Shown in pieces: positions 9,195 through 18,500 of a stretch of DNA of 64,000 bases. Numbering within the stretch: the stretch's first letter is position 1; each line of letters opens with the position of its first letter. Origin of the DNA: Anaerolineae bacterium (lineage in GTDB: Bacteria > Chloroflexota > Anaerolineae > 4572-78 > J111). The translations under genes were made by a program, and so were the position numbers. The DNA lies in assembly GCA_023382535.1 (NCBI GenBank), contig JAHDWA010000025.1, positions 62,444 through 126,443 on the forward strand, given 5' to 3'. The notes below the pieces were generated by a model. That model was given only the letters and a program-made list of their open reading frames with translations. It had not been told where the DNA came from and did not search any database.

Positions 9195-9269
9195 TGTGGT
9201 TGCAAAGTAAGTGATGGAGTCCCAAAGCTCAGCTTTGGACTCCGAAACCATCACTTGCAATCTAACCAC
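9195..9269. repeat. Long imperfect inverted repeat
   Basis: The arms pair as GTGGTT/AACCAC, TTGCAA/TTGCAA, GTGATGG/CCATCAC, GGAGTCC/GGACTCC and AAAGCT/AGCTTT around a one-base centre near 9230, with small bulges. It could be a cruciform, a folded small transcript or the relic of a miniature transposable element. There is no T-run for a standard terminator. The rest of 8715-9416 shows nothing more I can name. Confidence 0.6.
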
Positions 9270-9416
9270 TACCCTAAATCAAAAGATAAGAGGGGGCTGG
9301 AGTCATAAATTGAAAGTCCTGTTGCTGCTGCTCAGCTTTCATGGTTGCGGAGATGGCAACCCGTTCTACTCTCTGCCTTCGAACCAGTCATTCAAGGGCT
9401 GGGTTAGCCTTGCCCA

Positions 9417-12131
9417 TCAATTCTGAGCAAACCAACAACGAATCATCTCGACCTGAAAGCGATAACCCTTGTTTACTGCTTCAATTAGCTCGCGTCGCTG
9501 CAGTAGAGCTAGCGGCTGATCCAGGTCAGACGAAGACTGTACCTGGTGAGCCAGGGTTTCCCGGCTGACGATAGCTCCTTCTCCCTGGGCAGCCAGGAAG
9601 CGCAGCAGGGCCAATGCAGCCGGATCAATCTGGTTGCCTTCAATATCGGCAAAGAAGAAATAGCCCCGTTTCAGGGCGCGTAACAAGGCTGTCTCCACAT
9701 CGGCCAGACAGACCTGCCGGCGAACGAGAGGATCTTGCTCATTTTTGAAGGCGACGATTTCATAGCACAGCAACTGGATCAGAGCGGGATGGCCTCGCGT
9801 CAGAACCAGCACCCGCTGGCTGGCTTCTGCTTCGTAACGCAGTACAAAATTCTGAATGGGCCGCTCAATCAACTGGCGGGCTTCGGTCTCGCTCAAGTAG
9901 CTTATATGCACCACCTGAACATTAATGAGATAACTGGCCCATCGTCGAAATTCATCCAGGGCATGAGATCCGGTCAGCAGGACCTTGAAACGGGGGCGGT
10001 GCTGGATTAGGTGGCGAAACATGCCCAGGATAACTCCCTCACTAAAGCGGCCGTCCGCCAAGGGTTCTTCCAGGGCTTCAAATTCGTCGAGAGCCAAGAG
10101 CACCGTATTTTGACCTATCTCCGCTTCAACTTCATCCAGCCACTCATCGAACCGAGTGACCGGGTCACCGACCAGGCTCTCCCGGTTTAAAGGCGGTAGG
10201 ACCAGGTTTCGCTGCCAGCGGGCAGAGCTGATCATCCCTCGGGCCAGGTTGTAGAAAAAGCCGGTGTAGTCGGTAGCTTGGGTGGCGGGTCCTTGCAAAT
10301 CTACAAAGAGGGGAATGATTGTGCTGGGTAGCAGCCGTCCCAGGTTGTTGAGCAAGGAGGTTTTGCCGATGCGGCGCTGACCGTAGAGGAGGATCGGCGG
10401 CTGACGCCGGTCGAGCAACAGTTGTTCGATATGGGCGCTGATGTCGGTTCGGCCCACAAAGATTTCCTGCTGGTCAGTCAGAGGCACACCAATCACATAA
10501 GGATTATTGATCTCCTGACGGGTCTTGACCACCTCGATTAGTTCCTGGACGTGGTCGGCGACAACCTGGCGCCACTGAGTGGCGATCGGCCGAAAGCGGA
10601 GGGCATAAGGTTCGCTGCTGCGGGTCAACTCGCGCAGCAGAGTATCCAGACGGTCTTCCACGGCGGAAAGCGCCAAACGTTGGTTGTAACTGCTCTCCTG
10701 GCTCAGGGCAGCCAGCACATCCTGGCTCATGCGACTAAAACTGCGCAGCAATGCGCTGGCTGGCCCGACCAATTCCCCAGCCGATAGACTACGGTAAACG
10801 CTGCCAATGGCGGCCACCTCGGTACAGCTTTCCAACCAGCGGGCCTCCAGTTCGATCTGGGCAGTCTGGGCAGCCCACCGCTGGCGGCTGGCGAACAGAA
10901 AATCACTGGCGGCCTGTCCCTCAGCCGGGCTTCGCTCCAGGAGGCGCAACAGATGTTTCTCCAGTCCCAATAAACGGAGGGGCTGGTGTTCGTCCCAGAA
11001 TGCCGAATGGTAGCGCAAGAGCGTGGGGTTAGGCCGATTTTTGTCGAGGTACCCCAGCCAGGCATCCCAGGCCAGCAGCAGAGGATAGAAGACCAGCGGC
11101 CCCCACAAGGGCAGGGTCAACCCCAAAAGAATGCATCCCAGGCTCAGGAACAACGTGGACCAGCGAGGAATAGGACCGGCCATGAAGATGGCTGCAAGCC
11201 AACCACCGCCCCCCCCTAACACGCTGGCCATAGCCCCAGCCCAGGCACCGGCCAGTCTTTCCGTCAAAAAGTAAGGCAGAATAATCAAAGCGACGAAAAA
11301 GGTGACTTCGAGAGCAACTTGATTGCCCGACCTGTGAGCCAACGTGAATGCTAGATAAACGAGCAGGGCAACCAGCAGCCCGGAGATCAGCCCCCGCCGC
11401 CAGCTAATGACCACCCCCCCTAGACCGCTTATAGCGAGGCTGATCATCGGCAGGTTCGCGCTGCTGGTCAGTATATTCCTGCCGATAAAGAGGATCACTC
11501 CACCCATCAGGATGCCGACAATAACGCTCCCAATTTGTCTGACTACTCCATAGTCCTGGTTCCGACCCATCGTCCCACTGGCAATAGAGCCAACGAGGCC
11601 ACCTGCCAATCCGATCATAAACCCAGAACTCACTGCCCGAAACGTTACATTCACTTCGGAGCTATTTTGGATGATCCAACCGCTGGCCAGGCCAAGGCCA
11701 ATGTGCGTCCCGGCGAAGATGCCCACAATTACGCTCAATACCAGACTCGCCGCTGCGCCGATCACCATGCTTCCAGCTAGGCTAACCCCCGTTGCAAACA
11801 CCACACCCCCGATGACACCCAATGCAATTTCTGTGGCGGATAACCCTAAACCCCATAGGCCTGAACCGGCCACCAGGCCCACCAAGCCTGGCAGAACCCC
11901 ATAGCTCATGAGGAGTAGCCGGCGCAATTGGGGATTGCGCCACTGCTGCCGGCTGAGCTCAGTGATAGCAAAATTGGGAGACAAGCTCGGGTCAATCCGG
12001 GCCAGGTGGTTCCGCCAGGCCGAGGGGTGGAAAATTAACCAAAAGAGCAGGTGCAGACTGCCCAGAAACAGGTTATGGTGGAGCCTGGGCGCGTGGGTAT
12101 AGCTGCTGCCTAGATTAGCGGGTGGCGTCAT
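9417..12131 (-). CDS. Membrane-anchored AAA/STAND ATPase
   Basis: 904 residues. Residues about 70-380 form many hydrophobic Gly-rich helices, so the protein is polytopic. A soluble middle leads to an AAA_16-type ATPase starting at EIFVGRTDI, with Walker A GQRRIGKTS (about 580) and Walker B TVLLALDEFEAL. A Cdc6/Orc1-like lid (ARQLIERPI, ALIQLLCYE) and a C-terminal winged-helix-like segment (ALALLRFLAAQGEGAIVSRE) follow. Such ATPases act as switches rather than transporters. It lies 87 bp downstream of the HTH-AAA gene on the same strand, and the two probably form an operon. Partner and signal unknown. Confidence 0.8.
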   Translation of the reverse strand: MTPPANLGSSYTHAPRLHHNLFLGSLHLLFWLIFHPSAWRNHLARIDPSLSPNFAITELSRQQWRNPQLRRLLLMSYGVLPGLVGLVAGSGLWGLGLSATEIALGVIGGVVFATGVSLAGSMVIGAAASLVLSVIVGIFAGTHIGLGLASGWIIQNSSEVNVTFRAVSSGFMIGLAGGLVGSIASGTMGRNQDYGVVRQIGSVIVGILMGGVILFIGRNILTSSANLPMISLAISGLGGVVISWRRGLISGLLVALLVYLAFTLAHRSGNQVALEVTFFVALIILPYFLTERLAGAWAGAMASVLGGGGGWLAAIFMAGPIPRWSTLFLSLGCILLGLTLPLWGPLVFYPLLLAWDAWLGYLDKNRPNPTLLRYHSAFWDEHQPLRLLGLEKHLLRLLERSPAEGQAASDFLFASRQRWAAQTAQIELEARWLESCTEVAAIGSVYRSLSAGELVGPASALLRSFSRMSQDVLAALSQESSYNQRLALSAVEDRLDTLLRELTRSSEPYALRFRPIATQWRQVVADHVQELIEVVKTRQEINNPYVIGVPLTDQQEIFVGRTDISAHIEQLLLDRRQPPILLYGQRRIGKTSLLNNLGRLLPSTIIPLFVDLQGPATQATDYTGFFYNLARGMISSARWQRNLVLPPLNRESLVGDPVTRFDEWLDEVEAEIGQNTVLLALDEFEALEEPLADGRFSEGVILGMFRHLIQHRPRFKVLLTGSHALDEFRRWASYLINVQVVHISYLSETEARQLIERPIQNFVLRYEAEASQRVLVLTRGHPALIQLLCYEIVAFKNEQDPLVRRQVCLADVETALLRALKRGYFFFADIEGNQIDPAALALLRFLAAQGEGAIVSRETLAHQVQSSSDLDQPLALLQRRELIEAVNKGYRFQVEMIRCWFAQN

Positions 12132-12218
12132 CTCAGTTCCGCACTTCCCTGCTTCAATGCACTCGGGCTGTATCCTGACCTATTCGGCCGCTAGATTCGC
12201 CCTGAATACGTCTCGATT

Positions 12219-13412
12219 TTATGCCAGTAAATAACGGAAAGGGGCAATCTGCTGTAGACTCTCTTGCTGCCAGGCCCCCTCGGCCTGACCATGTTGAAGA
12301 GCGGTCAAGCGGGAGTGGCACAGAATCTGCAGCAGACAGGGCCAGCGACCACTTTGGGCCAAAATCCACTCGACCGCTCCTTCATCAAAAGGCAGAGGCG
12401 AACTGGCTATCAATTCCCGCGCTTCCTCTTCCTCCAATGGCCCCAGGGTAAAAGTGTGGCCAAAAATGTTAAAGAAGGGGGAGGGTTTGCCCTGGCCTTG
12501 CGCCAGGTGCGCCGGGGGTTCGGGCGCTGTCAGTAGAAAGGCCAGGTTGCCCCGCGTGTAATTGCTGCCCAGCGAGCGCAGGCTGTTCCAGAAGCCCTGG
12601 TCTAATTCCGGGGAAGACAGGGCGGCGCTGATGTCGTCCATCAGGATGATGGTCGGTGTGACCAGATGCTGGCTCACCCCATCCATAAAACGTTCGAGAT
12701 CGCACATCTCAGGGCTGGGTATCTCCAGACTGGCCAGCATATAACGCAACAAACTATCGCGGCGACCCATGCGGGCATCTCGAAAATCCACAAAGACCCA
12801 GTGGTAGCGCTCCGGCTGCGGCAGCCAATCGGCTCGCTGGTGGAGCCGCAACCCGGCGGCGGTGGTATTAATCTCCTTTAAATAATGAAGTAACGATGTT
12901 TTGCCGCTGCGTTTCGGGCCAATCACGGCCACATTCTGCAAAGGAAAATTTTTCCACAGATCGAAAATACACTTCAGTTCATACTCACGCCCAAAAAAGT
13001 GGTGGGGATGGGTAATCGGCGGGCCGACGACAAAGGGGCTTAAGCTCGTAACGGGTGGGGGGCCAGGCTTGGCGCTCGGCCCAACCGATTGGGCTTGAGT
13101 TGGAGGTGAGAGCGGAAATAAATGGTTGCAAAATTCTGCCGGAGCCGGATGGCCGGCGCTACGCAGAAACTGTTCAAGCCAATCTCGCTCCAACCGACCC
13201 CGCCTCACAATCTCCGTCGCTAATTTCTCCACATCGGCCAACTTGGGCGGCAAATGCCCCTTGCGCCAATGTTCAATGATCGCACCCCCCTTGCGACCTA
13301 CGGCATAACCCAATTCATCCTGCACCACCTGGATGGTTTTACCCTCATTTATACGGATCCGATGCACCCCTTCCGTGAGTAACGCGGCAAATTTCTCGGC
13401 TGATTCAGGCAT
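12219..13412 (-). CDS. HTH-domain AAA ATPase
   Basis: 397 residues. The N-terminal 80 residues (VHRIRINEGKTIQ, LGYAVGRKGGAIIEHWRKG) look like a helix-turn-helix domain of XRE-like type. A Pro-rich linker leads to an AAA domain at HHFFGREYELK with Walker A GPKRSGKTS (about 165) and Walker B TIILMDDIS. The end holds the helical lid (EEEEARELIASSPLPF, WPCLLQILCHS). It is shorter than the membrane ATPase downstream but has the same GRE.../lid organisation. Likely a DNA-binding regulator switched by nucleotide. GGGGG is 5 nt before ATG 13412, and a TTCCGAA-type operator lies 30-57 bp upstream. Confidence 0.78.
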   Translation of the reverse strand: MPESAEKFAALLTEGVHRIRINEGKTIQVVQDELGYAVGRKGGAIIEHWRKGHLPPKLADVEKLATEIVRRGRLERDWLEQFLRSAGHPAPAEFCNHLFPLSPPTQAQSVGPSAKPGPPPVTSLSPFVVGPPITHPHHFFGREYELKCIFDLWKNFPLQNVAVIGPKRSGKTSLLHYLKEINTTAAGLRLHQRADWLPQPERYHWVFVDFRDARMGRRDSLLRYMLASLEIPSPEMCDLERFMDGVSQHLVTPTIILMDDISAALSSPELDQGFWNSLRSLGSNYTRGNLAFLLTAPEPPAHLAQGQGKPSPFFNIFGHTFTLGPLEEEEARELIASSPLPFDEGAVEWILAQSGRWPCLLQILCHSRLTALQHGQAEGAWQQESLQQIAPFRYLLA

Positions 13413-13441
13413 GTTCCCCCTTTCCTAAATCTCGAAACAAA

Positions 13442-13469
13442 GTCGGAACGCTACTCCCCCACTTCGGAA
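13442..13469 (-). promoter_or_regulatory. TTCCGAA-type operator before the HTH-AAA gene
   Basis: Minus strand: TTCCGAA, then GTGGGGGAGTAGCG, then TTCCGAC; the half-sites are 21 bp apart, two helical turns. The sequence closely matches 8913-8940. Position 30-57 bp before the start codon fits autoregulation by the XRE-like head of the gene product (inference). Confidence 0.45.
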
Positions 13470-14159
13470 GGGGGATCGAATAAACTGGGGTCAATCAGGG
13501 TTGGCGCAGCAATGAGGAAGTTGAGGGGTTACTTGGACGGGATTTGGCGCATTTCTTTGACATTATACTTGACTTCCGTCTTTCTGACAATGGTTTCCGC
13601 AAAGCCGCAATCCCGCGCAGAGGGAACGATAAAATTTAGCGTTTTCTTAATTCTGACACTACTTGAACAAAAACGAGGTTTCAATTATGAAAAAATATGG
13701 AGCGTTGGCGTCGCCAAAATGGGTCTCCAAAAAATATGTTGACAATATTTTGCTTTGAAACGGACAAAAATTGGCTAAAGCAGGCTCAAAAACGACCTAA
13801 AACTATCTTCACCATATCATTTGGGACTCGTTGTGTCAACATATTAAGCATTATGGTGACAACCTATGTTGTTAATATGACAACTGTTTGGCCATTCAAA
13901 TTGCGGGCAATCGCATAAGCATTGAAACCAGTCGTTATTTGTGTTATACTTGAGGCCGGGAACGGGCTTAAGTCCTTACGGATCACGTGTGCTGTCCCTG
14001 TACTTCGATCAGCATCAACACCGCTTTACGCCTCTCACACACCTTGCCAAAATCGAACTAATTTTTCCAAAAAAAAAGCTTATCGAGTTGATTAGGTTTA
14101 GGCCAGCTAATTGGGGCCAGGCGTCTCAGAGCGCTGGCAGTGGCTGGATCGAGGCATAA
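13470..14159. other. AT-rich intergenic region before the P450 gene
   Basis: About 690 bp with no convincing gene; the short frames here have no ribosome sites or family features. At 13831-13893 TGTCAACATATTAA is followed by GGTGACA and TTGTTAATATGACAAC, similar half-sites in both orientations that could be an operator for the downstream cluster. No promoter could be assigned with confidence. Confidence 0.5.
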
Positions 14160-15524
14160 ATGGCACCGCGAAAACTTCCTCCCGGCGATAAAACCCTGTC
14201 CCCGTTGGGCATCGTGCCCCGGTTTGCCCGCGACCCCTTCGGCTTCCTGATCGAGCAGTGCCAGCGCTATGGCGATGTCCTGACCATGCAGGGGCCCCTT
14301 TACCGGCCCAATATCCTCATCAATGACCCTGACCTTGTTTACCAAATCCTGGTCAGCCAGGCCGATCACTTTCAGAAGCCGTCCCTGCTCCAGCGACCTC
14401 TTCTGTCTACCTTTGGCAACGGCCTTTTTTTCAGCGAGGGCGATTTCTGGCGGCGGCAGCGCAAACTGATGCAGCCCGCCTTTCACCACCACCCTATCAG
14501 CCGGTATGGGGAGGCGATGGTCCAGCACACCAGCGCGATGCTCCAGGGCTGGCACGATGGCCAGAGCCTGGACCTGGCCGCGACGATGCGGTCCCTGACC
14601 TTGATGATTGTGGTGGATGCCCTGTTTCGGGAGGATATCAGCCCGGAGACAGAGCGCTTTGCCCAGGCCATCACGACGGTGGGTGAAATTCTAAGCCAAC
14701 AGTTTGTCCAGCCATGGTTGGTCTGGCTGCCCGAATCGTTCCCCCTGCCGGTGTTGCGCCGCAAGCGCCGGGCGGTGGCCGAGTTAGACCGGATCGTCTA
14801 CGGCCTGATTGCCAAACGTCGGACTGACGCCGCCCAGCGCACCGACTTGCTGTCGCTCCTGCTGACCGCCGAGGATGAAGAGACCGGGGAGCGGATGTCC
14901 GATGCCCAACTCCACGACGAAGTGTTGACCCTGTTCATCGCCGGGCACGAAACCACCGCCCTGGCTCTGACCTGGGCCTTCGTCTTGCTCAGCCAGACGC
15001 CCGAGGTGGAAGCCAAACTCCAGGGCGAATTGGACTCGGTCCTGGCCGGTCGCGCTCCGACAGTGGCTGACCTGCCTCATCTGCCTTACACCGAGGCCGT
15101 AGTAAAAGAGACATTGCGCCTTTATCCCCCGGCCCCGGGCATTCTTGGTGAGGCGCTGACGACCGTTAACCTGGACGGACTCACCCTGGAAAAAGGGGAT
15201 ATTATCTGGCTCATCCCTTATTTCAACCAGCGTGATTCCCGCTATTTTGACCAGCCGGAGCGCTTTTGGCCGGAGCGGTTTGCCCCGGACGAGAGCGGCC
15301 GGCCGTTGGAACGGCGCATCCCGCGCTTCGCTTATTATCCCTTTGGCGGCGGGCCGCGCATCTGCATTGGCAACGGCTTTGCCATGTTAGAAGCCCGTCT
15401 CCTCCTGGCGACGTTGGCGCAGCAGTACCGGTTCCGGCTGGCAGACGGCTATCAACCCAGGCTGAAATTCGGGGCAACCCTGGGACCTGAGGGTCCGGTG
15501 CCGGTACAGCTCATCAAACGCTAA
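14160..15524 (+). CDS. Cytochrome P450
   Basis: 454 residues, a normal P450 length without membrane anchor or fused reductase. Oxygen-activation motif AGHETTA in the I helix, ExxR in VKETLRLYPPAP, the PERF element (DQPERFWPERF), and the haem loop FGGGPRICIGNGFA with Cys402 as thiolate ligand. The overall pattern resembles CYP102-like/fatty-acid and terpenoid hydroxylases. It needs separate redox partners, none of which is in the window. ATG 14160 follows GAGGCATAA. It is the first gene of a five-gene plus-strand run to 19163, suggesting oxidative tailoring of a small molecule. Confidence 0.95.
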   Translation: MAPRKLPPGDKTLSPLGIVPRFARDPFGFLIEQCQRYGDVLTMQGPLYRPNILINDPDLVYQILVSQADHFQKPSLLQRPLLSTFGNGLFFSEGDFWRRQRKLMQPAFHHHPISRYGEAMVQHTSAMLQGWHDGQSLDLAATMRSLTLMIVVDALFREDISPETERFAQAITTVGEILSQQFVQPWLVWLPESFPLPVLRRKRRAVAELDRIVYGLIAKRRTDAAQRTDLLSLLLTAEDEETGERMSDAQLHDEVLTLFIAGHETTALALTWAFVLLSQTPEVEAKLQGELDSVLAGRAPTVADLPHLPYTEAVVKETLRLYPPAPGILGEALTTVNLDGLTLEKGDIIWLIPYFNQRDSRYFDQPERFWPERFAPDESGRPLERRIPRFAYYPFGGGPRICIGNGFAMLEARLLLATLAQQYRFRLADGYQPRLKFGATLGPEGPVPVQLIKR

Positions 15525-15620
15525 AGCTCCCCGGCGGCGGGACTGCTTGAAAATAGACCCCTATCGGGATCGTCATCGAGCGTTGGGCGGACAGGGAGTT
15601 ACTGACGCAAGGGTGGCACA

Positions 15621-16205
15621 ATGATCGAAGAGATAAAGTTGGAGACATTTCCGCAACTGCAAACCAGAAATCTGATGTTGCGCCGGCTGGTTCCTGCTGA
15701 TGCTGAAGCCGTTTTTCGCCTCTTTGCCGATGCTGCCGTGACCCAGTATTACGACTTGGAAACCTTTACCACCCTTGAACAAGCCACCCAGTTAATCCAA
15801 AGGCAAACCGACCGTTTCGAGCAACAGGCAGGCATTCGTTGGGGCATCGCCCTCCCTGGGGACAACATCATTATTGGCAGTTGTGGTTATGTCTTTGATA
15901 AACCACACGCTCAGGCGGGGCTGGGGTACGAATTGAGCCAGGCGTTTTGGCGACGGGGTTTCATGACCGAAGCCCTGGCGGCCATCCTTCGATTTGGCTT
16001 CGAGAGACTGGCCTTGAACCGGATCCAAGCCCTGGTCATGCGAGACAATAGGGCTTCGGTCCAACTGCTGCACAAATTAGGCTTTCAAGAAGAAGGGATT
16101 TTACGAGAATCTAAGTTTTTCAAAGGGCAGTTCCACGATCTGCGCTGTTTTTCGCTGTTGAAAAAGGATTACTCCAGCGAGGCTGTCAGCCGTCCGACAG
16201 ATTGA
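15621..16205 (+). CDS. GNAT-family N-acetyltransferase (RimJ/RimL type)
   Basis: 194 residues. The opening LQTRNLMLRRLVPADAEA, the middle IIIGSCGYV and GYELSQAFWRRGFMTEAL, and the end LNRIQALVMRDNRAS / LLHKLGFQEEGILRE are the standard landmarks of the acetyl-CoA-dependent GNAT_3 family, with the acetyl-CoA loop at RRGFMT. These enzymes acetylate ribosomal proteins, peptides or small molecules. The gene is 97 bp after the P450 and 70 bp before the methyltransferase. Whether it belongs to the same pathway or is a passenger is open. Confidence 0.9.
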   Translation: MIEEIKLETFPQLQTRNLMLRRLVPADAEAVFRLFADAAVTQYYDLETFTTLEQATQLIQRQTDRFEQQAGIRWGIALPGDNIIIGSCGYVFDKPHAQAGLGYELSQAFWRRGFMTEALAAILRFGFERLALNRIQALVMRDNRASVQLLHKLGFQEEGILRESKFFKGQFHDLRCFSLLKKDYSSEAVSRPTD

Positions 16206-16275
16206 GAGACGCAGGCGGTGTAAAAGTGGACGGCTCAATCAAAGTAGCAGCAAGGGTTAAATTGGAGGGACAGGA

Positions 16276-17049
16276 ATGGATATTATCAGTCATAATCGCA
16301 CTGCCTGGGACCGGGAAGTTGATCAGGGGAATGAATGGACGATCCCGGTCAGTGCGGAAGCGGTGGCCGCCGCCCGACGAGGCGAGTGGGAAATCTATCT
16401 GTCGGAGTTGAAACCTGTGCCGCGGGCCTGGTTTCCCGACCTGAAAGGGACCGAGGTGTTGTGTCTGGCCTCCGGCGGGGGCCAACAAGGGCCTATTCTG
16501 GCCGCAACGGGGGCCAGGGTTACTGTTTTTGATAACTCGCCCAAACAACTGGCGCGAGATCGCTGGGTAGCCGAGCGAGATGGATTGGAGATCACCACCA
16601 TTCAGGGCGATATGGCCGATTTATCCGCTTTCAAGGCTGAAACCTTTGATTTGATCGTGCACCCACCTTCGAATTTGTTTGTGGCCGATGTGCGCCCGGT
16701 CTGGCGCGAGGCGTTTCGAGTGCTGCGGCCGGGTGGAAGTTTGTTAGCAGGTTTCGTGAATCCAATGGATTTTCTTTTTGATGAAAAATTACTGAATGAA
16801 GGCATTCTACAAATCCAGCACGCCCTGCCCTATTCTGATTTGAACAGTTTGACGGTTGAAGAGCGTCAGCAATTGTATGATCCGGAGGATACCTGGGTAT
16901 TTGGCCACAGCCTGGAGGATCAGATCGGAGGGCAGCTTGAAGCCGGCTTTGTGATCACCGGCTTTTATGAAAGCTACCGAGCCGATAGCGCCGTGGCGAA
17001 ATATATGCCCAGTTATATGGTTACAAGAGCGCACAAACCAAAAGCCTAA
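16276..17049 (+). CDS. Class I SAM-dependent methyltransferase
   Basis: 257 residues. Motif [20 protein letters not shown] and the acidic residue in VTVFDNSP bind S-adenosylmethionine; GDMADLSAF is motif II and [12 protein letters not shown] the motif with PP before the active site. Motif [17 protein letters not shown] is also present. The methyl acceptor cannot be read. A good ribosome site (GGAGGGACAGGA) precedes ATG 16276. It sits inside the P450-to-cyclase gene run. Confidence 0.9.
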   Translation: MDIISHNRTAWDREVDQGNEWTIPVSAEAVAAARRGEWEIYLSELKPVPRAWFPDLKGTEVLCLASGGGQQGPILAATGARVTVFDNSPKQLARDRWVAERDGLEITTIQGDMADLSAFKAETFDLIVHPPSNLFVADVRPVWREAFRVLRPGGSLLAGFVNPMDFLFDEKLLNEGILQIQHALPYSDLNSLTVEERQQLYDPEDTWVFGHSLEDQIGGQLEAGFVITGFYESYRADSAVAKYMPSYMVTRAHKPKA

Positions 17050-17142
17050 TCCGGTACAGATGACGGTCGGAAGGGACGGTCAGGCCAAACGAAGGGAATC
17101 CTGCCGAAGCCAAGCGGATCATTGACGCCAGGTTGAGAAAAA

Positions 17143-18408
17143 ATGAAAATTACCATTCTGGCTACCGGCTCGCGGGGCGATGTCCAACCCTTTGTGGCCG
17201 TGGGCTTTGGCTTACAGCAGGCCGGGCACGAGGTAACTTTTGTCACCAACGCCCATTTTGAAACGTGGGTCCACAGCTATGGCTTGAACGTTCGACCCGT
17301 CCACTGGAATGCCCAGGCCGCTCTGCAAAGCGAGCAGGGCCAACGAATGGTGCAATCGGGCCGAATACTCGAAACAATAAGATATTTTTTGCAGGAGGCT
17401 CCCAAACACATAGCCCAACTCCAGCTTGAAAGCTGGGCGGCCTGCCAGGATGCGGAAATTCTTTTCTACAGTCTTCTCTCCTCCTGGGGCTATGATATTG
17501 CCGAAAAACTGAAAATCCCCGGTATTCTAGGCCTGTTGCATCCTTTGATCCCGACCCGCTCTTTCCCGACCCAGCTCTTACGGGTAAACCTGGGCGGCCC
17601 GCTCAATTTAATGACCCACTACTTCACCGAACAGGCGTTTTGGCAGGTGGTCCGCCGCCCGACGAACACCTTTCGCCGGCAGGTTTTAGGTCTGGCTCGC
17701 CTTAGATTCCCTGAGACTTTGTTCAGTGTTTTGCGCCGGCAGCGATGTCCCCTGTTGTGCAGTCTGAGCCCCACCGTAATTGCCAGACCGCCTGACTGGC
17801 CCGAATGGGTGCAGATGAAGGGGTACTGGTTCTTGCCCGCCCCGCCCGGGTGGCAAGCACCCGCTGATTTGGTCAATTTTATCCGGAGGGGGCCAGCACC
17901 GGTCTATGTCGGCTTTGGCAGTATGACCAATCAAGCCGCAGTAGCGGTGGGCCGGCTGGTGGTTCAGGCGCTCCAGTTATCCGGACAGCGGGGGGTACTG
18001 GTCAGGGGGTGGGGCAGTCTTGGCATAGGAGAGGTTGCGGATGATATTTTCTTTCTGGATGAAGCGCCGCACGACTGGCTTTTTCCCCAAATGGTGGCAG
18101 TGGTGCATCACGGAGGGGTGGGCACAACGGCGGCTGGTCTGCGGGCCGGTGTGCCGGCGGTCATTGTGCCCCACATGCAAGATCAACCTTATTGGGGCCA
18201 GCGAGTGTATGACATGGGAGTCGGACCGAGACCCATTCCTTATAGCCAACTCACCGCCGAAAACTTAGCCCAAAGTATCACCCTGGCTGTCCGCAGTCAG
18301 GCCATTCGAGAACGAGCCGAACAAATGGGGCAGAAAATTCGTCGTGAAGACGGCGTGGGGCAAGCCATTGAGGTGTTCGATCATTATGTCCGTCCAGGGC
18401 GGCATTGA
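17143..18408 (+). CDS. GT1-family (UGT/MGT-like) glycosyltransferase
   Basis: 421 residues, GT-B fold. The N-terminal domain starts MKITILATGSRGDVQPFVA, typical of the sterol/macrolide glycosyltransferases of family GT1/GT28. The C-terminal nucleotide-sugar site is visible as YVGFGSMTN, FLDEAPHDWLFPQM and HHGGVGTTAAGLRAGVPAV followed by PHMQDQPYWGQRV. Enzymes of this type glycosylate sterols, terpenoids, macrolides or aglycones with UDP- or dTDP-sugars. Lying between a methyltransferase and a PaxB-like cyclase gene, it would be the glycosylation step of a natural product or lipid pathway (inference). Confidence 0.92.
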   Translation: MKITILATGSRGDVQPFVAVGFGLQQAGHEVTFVTNAHFETWVHSYGLNVRPVHWNAQAALQSEQGQRMVQSGRILETIRYFLQEAPKHIAQLQLESWAACQDAEILFYSLLSSWGYDIAEKLKIPGILGLLHPLIPTRSFPTQLLRVNLGGPLNLMTHYFTEQAFWQVVRRPTNTFRRQVLGLARLRFPETLFSVLRRQRCPLLCSLSPTVIARPPDWPEWVQMKGYWFLPAPPGWQAPADLVNFIRRGPAPVYVGFGSMTNQAAVAVGRLVVQALQLSGQRGVLVRGWGSLGIGEVADDIFFLDEAPHDWLFPQMVAVVHHGGVGTTAAGLRAGVPAVIVPHMQDQPYWGQRVYDMGVGPRPIPYSQLTAENLAQSITLAVRSQAIRERAEQMGQKIRREDGVGQAIEVFDHYVRPGRH

Positions 18409-18500
18409 TGATGTTACCCCTACGGGTGTGAAAGCAACTTTCTAAACGATGGCATGCCTTTGGGTCACGGTCTCGAAAGTATGGAAAGGTTAATTCTAGC

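Noticed and set aside
13512..14159. Three short plus-strand frames before the P450 gene
   Set aside because: Composition is unlike protein (Lys/Phe-rich runs), there are no ribosome sites, and no families are recognised.
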